Shown: positions 7,465 through 14,121 of the stretch, one piece after another
Numbering within the stretch: the first letter of the stretch is position 1
Layout: the number at the start of each line of letters is the position of its first letter
Assembly: GCA_903920405.1 (NCBI GenBank)
Contig: CAIXMC010000048.1
Span: 1 to 17,041 of the forward strand
Origin: an uncultured beta proteobacterium
GTDB taxonomy: Bacteria; Pseudomonadota; Gammaproteobacteria; Burkholderiales; Burkholderiaceae_C
DNA: 17,041 nucleotides
Reading direction: 5' to 3'
Translations under genes and position numbers: made by a program
Notes under the pieces: model-generated
What the model saw: only the letters and a program-made list of their open reading frames with translations
Told to the model about the DNA's origin: nothing
The model's database searches: none

Positions 7465-8483
7465 CAAAAAAAATTCTTATCAGTGACCCAACGCTGCGTG
7501 ACGGTAACCATGCGGTGCGCCATCAGCTCAGCCGTGAAAGCTTTGTAGCCTACTGCAAGGCGGCAGAGGCTGCTGGTGTGCCCATTGTTGAAGTGGGTCA
7601 TGGCAACGGTTTGGGTGCATCGTCCATGCTGGTGGGGGAATGCCGCTTGAGTGACGAAGAGATATTGACACTGTCACGCGCCAACCTGACCCAATCGCGT
7701 CTGGCTATTCACGTCATACCTGGTTTTGCCACCATCAAGCATGATTTGACAAGGGCGCTTGAGATTGGCGTTGATGTCTTTCGAATCGCCTCGCACTGTA
7801 CGGAGGCCGACATCACTGACCGGCACATTGCCTATGTTCGAAAAGCGGGTAAGGTCGCTTATGGGGTATTGATGATGAGTCACATGGCATCACCCGACGT
7901 TCTCTTGGAAGAAGCAAAAAAAATGGAATCCTATGGTGCAGAAGCCGTCATCATCATGGACTCTGCCGGTGCCTATTTTCCAGATGATGTAACACAGCGT
8001 ATCTCGACTCTGGCAGATGGTTTGTCTATACCGGTCGGCTTTCATGGCCATAACAACCTGGGTATGGCGGTTATCAATTCAGTGGCAGCCGTCAAGGCAG
8101 GTGCCACTATCATCGACGGCACTATTCGCGGTTTTGGGGCGGGAGCGGGAAACACACAGCTTGAAGTATTGGTGGCAGTGTTTGATCGACTGGGGTTTGA
8201 GACGGGTATTGACCTGTACAAAATTCTGGACGCCGCAGATGTTGCAGAGAAAGAATTTAACCCAGTCGCTGCAAGCATTTCACCGATGTCCATTGTGAGT
8301 GGCTTATCGGGTGTGTTTTCAGGATTTGCCAAGCCCGTTGCACAGGCGGCCAAGGAATACCAGGTGGATGGACGCGACATCTTTTTTGCCCTGGGTAAAC
8401 GCAAGGCCGTAGCCGGGCAGGAAAGTTTAATCTTTGAAGTGGCTAGAGAACTGGCCGCCAAAAATACGACAAAGGAAGATTAA
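7461..8483 (+). CDS. 4-hydroxy-2-oxovalerate-type aldolase, DmpG/MhpE family
   Basis: A 340-residue class II, metal-dependent pyruvate aldolase that splits or forms 4-hydroxy-2-oxo acids from pyruvate and an aldehyde. The HMGL-like TIM barrel shows DPTLRDGNHA (9-18) with R13, metal ligand D14 and H17, and the metal-binding HGHNN with H195 and H197. The C-terminal DmpG communication region appears present (length near the family's 340-345). It starts by an ATGA overlap with the dehydrogenase, its expected partner. In a sugar operon its likely product is a 2-oxo acid used by the ThDP enzyme, or it may work on a sugar side chain. The substrate cannot be read from sequence. Confidence 0.9.
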   Translation: MTKKILISDPTLRDGNHAVRHQLSRESFVAYCKAAEAAGVPIVEVGHGNGLGASSMLVGECRLSDEEILTLSRANLTQSRLAIHVIPGFATIKHDLTRALEIGVDVFRIASHCTEADITDRHIAYVRKAGKVAYGVLMMSHMASPDVLLEEAKKMESYGAEAVIIMDSAGAYFPDDVTQRISTLADGLSIPVGFHGHNNLGMAVINSVAAVKAGATIIDGTIRGFGAGAGNTQLEVLVAVFDRLGFETGIDLYKILDAADVAEKEFNPVAASISPMSIVSGLSGVFSGFAKPVAQAAKEYQVDGRDIFFALGKRKAVAGQESLIFEVARELAAKNTTKED

Positions 8484-8486
8484 GCC

Positions 8487-9542
8487 ATGACAACTGATCG
8501 TTTCACTGAAATTCGTCAAGACTGTTTGCTGGCTTGCGCCGCACAACCAGAAATACGCACAGCATTGGGCTTGCAGCACATTGCCGTCACGGGTGGTACG
8601 GGCTTTCTTGGTACATGGATGGCCGAAACAATCACCGCGCTCAATGACGAGTACCACCTAGGTATGACGCTGGATTTGTACGCACGCAATGTCAACAACT
8701 GGGCGCAAAAATACCCTCATCTGGCGCAACGCAGTGACATTCACTTGAAATCACAAGACGTGCGTTCACCGTTTGAGTTTGCCCGCAATACCAATTTTGT
8801 GGTTCATGCGGCCGGCCTGCCTAACAACCGTGTGCATTCGTCTGACCCGCTGCGGGTGTATCAGACCACGATGTCTGGTATTCACAATGCACTCGAAGCA
8901 GCAAGCCAGTTGGATAACCTGTTGCGCTTTGTGAACGTTAGCTCTTGCTTGGTCAGTGGCCCGCCTAACCGACCCGGTCCATTGGCTGAGACAGACTACT
9001 ATCCAATGCCGTGCGGCCAGTTGCATACAGTGTATGCCGAAGCCAAACGTGCAGCAGAAAACTTGGCAGCCATTTACCGCAGTCAGTTTCGTATGCCCGT
9101 CATCACCGTTCGTCCATTCACCTTCGCTGGCCCTTACCAAGAGTTGGATCGTCCGTGGGCGCTCAACAATTTTTTGCGTGACGTACTTACAGGTAGCGAT
9201 ATCCGTATTCATGGCGATGGTTTGGCACGACGCAGCTATCTTTATGGTAGCGATGCCGCCTGGTGGGTCATGGCAGCATTGGTCAATGGCATTGATGGGG
9301 CAGTCTATAACGTGGGCAGCCCTACCGTCGTCACCCATCTTGAACTTGTCAAGCGCATAGGTGAGCATGTTTCTCCCAAACCGCGTGTGGTGTTGAACAC
9401 CGTGCCATCCAAAAAGGGACAGCAAGACGATTTGTTTCCCAACCTGACCATCATCCAGAATAGCCTTGGCGTGACCCAAACCTGTTCACTAGAGCAAACC
9501 ATCTATAAAACCTGGCGCTGGTATGCTGGCTTGGCTCATTAG
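8487..9542 (+). CDS. NAD-dependent epimerase/dehydratase family protein (extended SDR)
   Basis: A 351-residue extended SDR with a 30-residue N-terminal helix region before the Rossmann motif GGTGFLG (36-42). The active site is VSS (serine strand) plus YAEAK (Y183, K187), and a PFTFAGPYQELDRPWALNNF substrate-loop region follows. It starts 3 bases after the aldolase stop and ends the tight operon. By position it could be the reductase that reduces the new side-chain carbonyl after ThDP transfer (the YerF role), or a C-5 or C-4 epimerase or dehydratase of the CDP-sugar. Sequence alone does not decide. It shares layout with the SDR at 10205-11281, suggesting related substrates. Confidence 0.85.
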   Translation: MTTDRFTEIRQDCLLACAAQPEIRTALGLQHIAVTGGTGFLGTWMAETITALNDEYHLGMTLDLYARNVNNWAQKYPHLAQRSDIHLKSQDVRSPFEFARNTNFVVHAAGLPNNRVHSSDPLRVYQTTMSGIHNALEAASQLDNLLRFVNVSSCLVSGPPNRPGPLAETDYYPMPCGQLHTVYAEAKRAAENLAAIYRSQFRMPVITVRPFTFAGPYQELDRPWALNNFLRDVLTGSDIRIHGDGLARRSYLYGSDAAWWVMAALVNGIDGAVYNVGSPTVVTHLELVKRIGEHVSPKPRVVLNTVPSKKGQQDDLFPNLTIIQNSLGVTQTCSLEQTIYKTWRWYAGLAH

Positions 9543-9646
9543 CATATTTTCAATATAAAAATCAGCTCTAGCGCCCGTCCAGCCTGCCTATGCTGCTATA
9601 AAAAATATATCAAAGCCATGACAACAGCGATGTAACAAACACCCCT
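9543..9646. repeat. Intergenic stretch with a second decayed Comamonadaceae-type repeat
   Basis: TCAGCTCTAGCGCCCGTCCA followed by a GCTGCTATAAAAAATAT end (about 9563-9610) resembles the same intergenic repeat as 4645-4680, here a little better preserved. It separates the end of the sugar operon from the nucleotidyltransferase gene. No clear promoter was seen. Confidence 0.35.
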
Positions 9647-9946
9647 ATGCGCCTGACCCCCGACCAAATCCAATCCATCAAACAAATAGCCAAGACGGTG
9701 CTGGGTGACGATGTGCGGGTTATCCTTTTTGGTTCTCGTGTTGACGATGCCAAAAAAGGAGGTGACATTGACCTGTTATTTGAAACCGATCATCCCGTTG
9801 GCAATCGTGCAACGACGATTGGTGCACTTTATGTTTCACTGATACGCAAGCTAGGTGATCGAAAAATCGACATCCTCCTGAAAGATGCAGACACGCCTTC
9901 GGCTCTAGTGCTAGAGGTAGCAAAAGAAACGGGAATCCAACTATGA
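9647..9946 (+). CDS. MNT-type nucleotidyltransferase domain protein (antitoxin-like)
   Basis: A 99-residue minimal nucleotidyltransferase of the DNA polymerase beta fold. The signature is FGSR (28-31), GGDIDLLFE with D40 and D42, and a third acidic residue D75 in RKIDILL, so the catalytic set looks complete. Such proteins usually pair with a HEPN-type or similar partner and form MNT/HEPN modules in which the transferase modifies and silences the toxin (family knowledge). Its stop overlaps an ATG (ATGA at 9943-9946), the normal start of a coupled partner, but a MITE-like element begins 4 bases later and no partner remains. It is probably an orphaned half of a module. Confidence 0.88.
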   Translation: MRLTPDQIQSIKQIAKTVLGDDVRVILFGSRVDDAKKGGDIDLLFETDHPVGNRATTIGALYVSLIRKLGDRKIDILLKDADTPSALVLEVAKETGIQL

Positions 9947-9949
9947 GCC
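9943..9949 (+). pseudogene. Start of a partner gene cut off by the MITE
   Basis: The ATG at 9943 overlaps the nucleotidyltransferase stop. After two codons (ATG AGC) the reading frame runs into the inverted repeat of the MITE and stops inside it after about 30 codons. I read this as the first codons of a lost HEPN-type or similar partner. No downstream remainder is visible after 10078, so deletion accompanied or followed the insertion. Confidence 0.4.
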
Positions 9950-10078
9950 TTAGGATATGGTCAATAATAAGTTCCGCATTTGGCTCGTCAGATTTGGGCG
10001 CACTGCGCGATTTGCGCCTAGCATTACATCTTTAACTCTGACGGCCAAATGCGGAACTTATTATTGACCATATCCTAA
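9950..10078. mobile_element. MITE-like element, copy 1 (129 bp)
   Basis: The left end (9950-9983) and right end (10045-10078) are perfect 34-base inverted repeats beginning TTAGGATATGGTCAATAATA. The internal part is about 60 bases and non-coding. Two related copies lie at 12363-12526 and about 12942-12994. No transposase is in the window, so movement would need one supplied elsewhere. I see no certain target-site duplication. Relative to copy 2 it lacks a 30-40 base internal segment. Confidence 0.85.
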
Positions 10079-10117
10079 ACATATAGTATTTATTATTCGT
10101 ATCCCACACCCCATGCC

Positions 10118-10201
10118 ATGAAAATAGCCATCATCGGCGCCACCAGCCAGATTGTCAAAGACTGGGTATGTCTTAACTGCCGTGAAAAAATGCCATCGTA
10201 G
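10118..10201 (+). pseudogene. Stub of an SDR (NAD-dependent epimerase-like) gene
   Basis: The frame from ATG 10118 reads MKIAIIGATSQIVKDW and then loses similarity, ending at TAG 10199-10201 after 27 codons. MKIAIIGATSQI is the typical N-terminal Rossmann strand and glycine loop of small SDR/WcaG-like nucleotide-sugar enzymes. The remainder of the gene is gone, replaced by the gene that starts at 10205. This suggests an internal deletion or replacement by recombination, close to the MITE. It is short, so the call rests on the motif only. Confidence 0.5.
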
Positions 10202-10204
10202 TCC

Positions 10205-11281
10205 ATGATTAAAATCACACAATCAATACTTGAAGTTAACCCAATCATTCGTGAAGACTTAGAGTCAATTGCTTCAGCAAAACTTCCATGGGAGGCCATG
10301 CGGGGCAAGACTGTTCTTGTTACTGGCGGAGGAGGTTTCTTGGCTGCCTATCTGGTTAAATCCTTGCTGACTATTGGATACGTTCATGATCTCAATATCA
10401 AAGTGATTTGTATCGTGCGAAGCAGGCAAAGTTTTAAAGCCAGGCTTGCCACATATTTGAGCGAACCCAATCTGACCGTTGTACTGCACGATATTTCAAA
10501 GCCGCTTCCGAATGGTTTACCCTCCGCTCATTTCATCATTCACAGTGCTAGCCAAGCCAGTCCAAAATATTATGGTGTTGATCCTGTTGGTACATTGCTT
10601 GCAAACTCAACGGGCACAATGTATCTGTTGGACTATGCCACAAAAATCAAAGCAGAAAAATTTCTATTTTTTAGCAGCGGCGAGGTATATGGTGTGCCTT
10701 TTGACTCCAATACGCTGGTTGGAGAGTTGGATTACGGCTACATTGACCCCATGAACGTTCGATCTTGTTACGCTGAGAGTAAAAGAATTGGAGAAACGAT
10801 GTGCGCAGCTTGGGCGCAGCAACATGGTCTGCATACCAGTGTGGTACGCCCGTTCCACACTTATGGGCCTGGTATGGCTCTTGACGACGGACGCGTATTT
10901 GCCGATTTTGTAGCGGACGTTGTTGCCAAAAGAGATATTGTTTTGAAGAGCGACGGATTAGCGCTGCGCCCATTTTGCTATATTGCAGACTTTACCATTG
11001 GTGTCCTGACTGTTCTATTGACTGGGGGAAAAGCACAGGCCTACAACATTGCGAATCCATCCGCTGAAATATCCATCAAAGACTTGGCAACACTGGTTGC
11101 AAATCTCTTCCCTGAACGCAATATTAAGACTCGGTTTGACGTACCTGTAAGCAGCAATGCTTATCTTAAAAGCCCAATTTTTCGATCGTGTCCCTCAATT
11201 GACAAAGTTAAAAGTTTAGGCTGGATACCAACCACGAGCGTGCGAGATGGTTTTCGCAGAACTATTCAATCATTTTTGTAA
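10205..11281 (+). CDS. NAD-dependent epimerase/dehydratase family protein (extended SDR)
   Basis: A 358-residue extended SDR. An N-terminal segment with IIREDLESIASAKLPWEAMRGKTVLV precedes the Rossmann loop GGGGFLA (41-47), where the third motif glycine is alanine, followed by the FFSSGEVYG strand and catalytic YAESK (Y189, K193). The N-terminal extension is a family trait, so I keep the ATG at 10205 although its ribosome site is poor. This subgroup, related to UDP-glucuronate decarboxylase and dTDP-glucose dehydratase, is common in polysaccharide loci; its exact reaction is not readable. The gene follows an SDR stub and precedes the FkbM gene, and its base composition is intermediate. It may have entered with the FkbM gene. 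Confidence 0.87.
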   Translation: MIKITQSILEVNPIIREDLESIASAKLPWEAMRGKTVLVTGGGGFLAAYLVKSLLTIGYVHDLNIKVICIVRSRQSFKARLATYLSEPNLTVVLHDISKPLPNGLPSAHFIIHSASQASPKYYGVDPVGTLLANSTGTMYLLDYATKIKAEKFLFFSSGEVYGVPFDSNTLVGELDYGYIDPMNVRSCYAESKRIGETMCAAWAQQHGLHTSVVRPFHTYGPGMALDDGRVFADFVADVVAKRDIVLKSDGLALRPFCYIADFTIGVLTVLLTGGKAQAYNIANPSAEISIKDLATLVANLFPERNIKTRFDVPVSSNAYLKSPIFRSCPSIDKVKSLGWIPTTSVRDGFRRTIQSFL

Positions 11282-11315
11282 TTTTAATTTCTTTAACTTG
11301 ATAGGATTAATATAT

Positions 11316-12251
11316 ATGAATTCAATAAATACAACACTTGCTAAATATACAGATGGATCTATTGATAAGTCAACTTTTATAAAAAGTATGTATGAAGATC
11401 ACCATGCAGCACTTTTTGACTATGCTGATTACCTTACACGGACGAACATAAAAAAAATTGAAATTGAGGATGGACGTGTGATTATGACTTCGCGTGATCG
11501 TGGTATCCGTATCGCGTGTGCATACGGTGATTTTCGAATTGCACCCATTGAGATGCTGAATTTTTTCGATTATGAGAAAAATGAATCCATTATGATGGAG
11601 AATTTGGTATCTGATGGAGATAATTATTTTGATATTGGCGCGAATATTGGTTGGTATTCCATCAACATCGCAGTATCACGACGTGCTGCTAAAATATTCA
11701 GCTTTGAGCCTATTCCGAAAACATATAGTCACCTGCAAAGAAATATCGAAATAAATTCGGTGCCAAATGTGAAGATACACAATTTTGGTTTTTCAAGTAA
11801 GGCAGGAGAGTTTCCTTTTTATTACTATCCTGAAGGGTCTGGAAATGCATCTTCGGCCAACGTGACTGGTCGTACTGATATCGAAACGGTACAATGCAAA
11901 GTTAAAACACTCGATGAATATATAACAGAGACATGTACACGTGTTGACTTTATCAAATGTGATGTAGAAGGCGCTGAATTATTAGTATTTCAAGGTGCAA
12001 TTAAAACAATTATCAAGGACAAACCTATTGTATTTTCTGAGATTCTAAGGAAATGGTCAGTAAAATTTAATTACAATCCAAATGAAATATTTGATCTATT
12101 CCGTCAGTATGGTTATCGGGTATTTACTGCAATAGATAATAACTTATTGGAGTTTGGTAACATGACTGAATCGACAACAGAAACAAATTTCTTTTTTCTT
12201 CATTCGGAAAAACATTTGCATCAGATTTCACGTTTCTTGAAGAATGTTTAA
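11316..12251 (+). CDS. FkbM-family SAM-dependent methyltransferase
   Basis: A 311-residue class I methyltransferase, likely O-methylating a sugar or other hydroxyl in polysaccharide synthesis. Motif I is YFDIGANIGWYS with D106; FSFEPIP and IKCDVEGAELLVFQGA follow, the FkbM pattern. I use the ATG at 11316, which has TAGGA 9 bases upstream; an in-frame upstream TTG at 11247 lies inside the preceding gene. The coding sequence is conspicuously AT-rich with many AAA, ATA and TTT codons, unlike the operon genes, which indicates recent transfer. The acceptor sugar is unknown. Confidence 0.9.
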   Translation: MNSINTTLAKYTDGSIDKSTFIKSMYEDHHAALFDYADYLTRTNIKKIEIEDGRVIMTSRDRGIRIACAYGDFRIAPIEMLNFFDYEKNESIMMENLVSDGDNYFDIGANIGWYSINIAVSRRAAKIFSFEPIPKTYSHLQRNIEINSVPNVKIHNFGFSSKAGEFPFYYYPEGSGNASSANVTGRTDIETVQCKVKTLDEYITETCTRVDFIKCDVEGAELLVFQGAIKTIIKDKPIVFSEILRKWSVKFNYNPNEIFDLFRQYGYRVFTAIDNNLLEFGNMTESTTETNFFFLHSEKHLHQISRFLKNV

Positions 12252-12362
12252 AATGGAGCTGCCTGCAATCGGCTATGCACAATCAATGTGGTCGCCTTTA
12301 ACTCTTCCGTCAGGTTGAGTTGTTGTCCGAAAAGTCCTGCTTTCATGCGCGTCCTCGGTGCT

Positions 12363-12526
12363 AAGGATGTGGTCAGTAATAAGTTCCCCATTTGGCCGTC
12401 AGAGTTGGGAGGTAATGCTAGGCGCAAATCGCGCGGTGTGGCCATGCCACATAAGCGATTTGTAACGACGCAGTGCGCCCAAATCTGACGAGCCAAATGC
12501 GGAACTTATTATTGACCATATCCTAA
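12363..12526. mobile_element. MITE-like element, copy 2 (about 164 bp, inverted relative to copy 1)
   Basis: The right end (12493-12526) is identical over 34 bases to the copy 1 ends. The left end (12363-12395) matches with about four mismatches. Read on the minus strand, the interior follows copy 1 (GTCAGATTTGGGCGCACTGC) but contains an extra segment of about 35 bases around 12437-12475 absent from copy 1, with an internal palindrome near GTGGCATGGCCAC. The two copies are therefore a full and an internally deleted form. Confidence 0.85.
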
Positions 12527-12691
12527 ATTGGTGCTTCCAACTAAAGTATAGCCGCCGGCCAATGAGGTGACGAAAAAGTTTACCGATCCATTCCACACAC
12601 CCAATTTCACAAGTTTTTGGCTGGCCCTCTTTGGATTTCCATCAAACTGACCATCGTGTATGACCGGTAACGCTGCCAACCAGTCAACGGA
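12527..12691. other. Non-coding gap between MITE copy 2 and yjfB-like gene
   Basis: About 165 bases without a gene or a repeat that I recognise. No terminator hairpin stands out. It lies downstream of the minus-strand yjfB-like gene. Confidence 0.5.
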
Positions 12692-12883
12692 CTACGCCAT
12701 CGTATTGACCTGTGTTCCCAAGTTGCCGCTTGTGGCCAACGGCAGGGCCTGCAATAACGTCATTGCACCGTTGGCCTGAATGTCCATCGCTTTCTTCAGT
12801 ACCATAATTTGGGCTGCTTGTGCCACTTGGCTTTGTTGCATTTGCGTCGATGCGCTGACGAGTTCGGTGGGGGAAATATCCAT
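12692..12883 (-). CDS. YjfB-like putative motility protein
   Basis: A 63-residue protein with the pattern MDISPTELVSAS, SQVAQAAQIMVLKKAMDIQA and MTLLQALP, which matches the small YjfB family (putative motility protein, function unproven). The minus-strand start has AAAGGA 8 bases upstream of the ATG and length fits the family. No flagellar gene is nearby; the gene is enclosed by MITE copy 2 and the partial copy 3, so it looks like a displaced orphan carried or stranded by these repeats. It could be transcribed from its own short upstream region (12884-12941). Confidence 0.75.
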   Translation of the reverse strand: MDISPTELVSASTQMQQSQVAQAAQIMVLKKAMDIQANGAMTLLQALPLATSGNLGTQVNTMA

Positions 12884-12941
12884 AGTGAAATCCTTTTGTG
12901 GTTGTCACTAATATCGGTGCGGCCACCAGCATTCTTGAATT

Positions 12942-12994
12942 GCATCTTTAACTCTGACGGCCAAATGCACAACTTATTATTGACCATATCCTAA
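12942..12994. repeat. MITE-like element, copy 3, one end only
   Basis: The sequence from GCATCTTTAACTCTGACGG to the terminal TATCCTAA repeats the right side of copy 1 with two changes in the inverted repeat (GCACAAC instead of GCGGAAC). No matching left end lies within 400 bases except that of copy 2. Either this is a truncated third copy, or 12363-12994 is a larger element bounded by the same ends that carries the yjfB-like gene. The outer end is 20 bases from the stop of the nuclease-like gene. Confidence 0.75.
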
Positions 12995-13014
12995 GCGGGA
13001 AGCCAGGACTGGAC

Positions 13015-14121
13015 TCACTTCCTATCCAATTTTTGCTTGCGTTTCCACAGTTCTTCACATGGTGAAAGGTGATCACGGATATTCGACACCTTTTCACCGC
13101 CAATGCCCCACTTGCCCTCAGCCGCATAGTCCATCAACTGACGTCGACGGTTTTTGCTGCTCCATGTGCCATATTGGCCTTTTGCATCGGGTTTGAGGTA
13201 GTCGCGCATCAGTGCTGCGATAAATTCCGACTCGGTTTGCGTGTTTTCCCCATGCCGCAATGCAAGGTCATGTTCAATCTCACCCGATGGGGTGAAATAA
13301 GTGGTGTTGTCAAACAGAAGCGCCGATAGAGCCAAAAGGTGGTCAACATTCGAGTCCACCGTCAATAAATTCAGCACGTCGTCAATATAGGCACTGTCCG
13401 TACTTTGGAAGACGATCCTTGCGCGTTTGAAGTCACTGACACTTGGCGAAACAATCTTTCCGTCATCATCGTTCACAAAAAACTTGGCTTGCAATGAAAG
13501 TGAAGCAAAGGGTGCTGTTGACACCAACAAACCACGCACCCGAAAAGTCCACTGATTTCCTTCAAATTCAACCTGCTGACCGCTCGCTGCCAATTGGCGA
13601 TCAACCACGTAGGGCATGTACAAAGTGGACACGATTTTGTAGTCCGACCAGCCCGCACCAGCCCCCACAATCAGCCCTTTGGGGTCAACAAAACCGAAGG
13701 TTTGTGTGCGCGTTGCATAGTCGATGATCCAGACAATAAAGTCTGGGTAATACCAGTCGGAATCATCCACGCGCAGCCGAAATGAATCATCTTGCTTTTC
13801 AATATTTCGCTTGAGCCAGATGTCCTTGCTGCCCCATTTGAGTGGCGTTTTCTCACTTTTCGGGTGATTGCCAGCGGGATAGAGGCGGCGAATAAGATCA
13901 CGCACAAAAGCTTCTTCATGCTCGTCTAGTTTTCCTGGTCCAACATCAATGTCCTTTTGATGAGGCGTGAGCAATAAGGGCTGATAGACGCTGCCTGGCG
14001 CCATGACCTCGAACTCGCCTTTGGGGTCCACGATGATGGGCATCCCGCCAATATCCGGACACGAGAGCAAGCCCCCAAACAATCCACTCTGTAGGGGCCG
14101 TACAGATTTATGGCTGGACAT
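13015..14121 (-). CDS. PD-(D/E)XK-like nuclease protein of a split type III-like restriction enzyme
   Basis: A 368-residue soluble protein. It contains WYYPDFIVWI with D127 and, 19 residues on, FVDPKG with D146 and K148: the PD...(D/E)XK arrangement of restriction-type nucleases, matching the endonuclease end of type III Res proteins. I start it at the ATG at 14121 (AAGGAA just upstream), overlapping the helicase gene by 14 bases; a start at 14172 would add residues antisense to nothing useful and lacks a better ribosome site. The order helicase-nuclease with overlap suggests that one Res protein has been divided into two coupled subunits. I have no close named family; the nuclease call rests on motif and context. 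Confidence 0.7.
   Translation of the reverse strand: MSSHKSVRPLQSGLFGGLLSCPDIGGMPIIVDPKGEFEVMAPGSVYQPLLLTPHQKDIDVGPGKLDEHEEAFVRDLIRRLYPAGNHPKSEKTPLKWGSKDIWLKRNIEKQDDSFRLRVDDSDWYYPDFIVWIIDYATRTQTFGFVDPKGLIVGAGAGWSDYKIVSTLYMPYVVDRQLAASGQQVEFEGNQWTFRVRGLLVSTAPFASLSLQAKFFVNDDDGKIVSPSVSDFKRARIVFQSTDSAYIDDVLNLLTVDSNVDHLLALSALLFDNTTYFTPSGEIEHDLALRHGENTQTESEFIAALMRDYLKPDAKGQYGTWSSKNRRRQLMDYAAEGKWGIGGEKVSNIRDHLSPCEELWKRKQKLDRK

Noticed and set aside
8766..9479. Minus-strand frame of 237 residues
   Set aside because: Fully antisense to the SDR gene with its clear motifs; rich in C, H and R as expected from a mirrored frame.
12248..12346. Minus-strand 32-residue frame starting MKAGLFGQQLNLTEEL
   Set aside because: A faint likeness to the sigma-54 N-terminus (QQL.LT..L) was considered, but spacing differs and the frame is too short to support a gene or a named fragment.
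12399..12596. Short frames crossing the MITE copies
   Set aside because: They are built mostly from the inverted repeats and recur with the element in different frames, so they are not genes.
12252..12994. CRISPR array
   Set aside because: The repeated sequences are inverted, irregularly spaced and few; they are mobile-element ends, not direct repeats with spacers.
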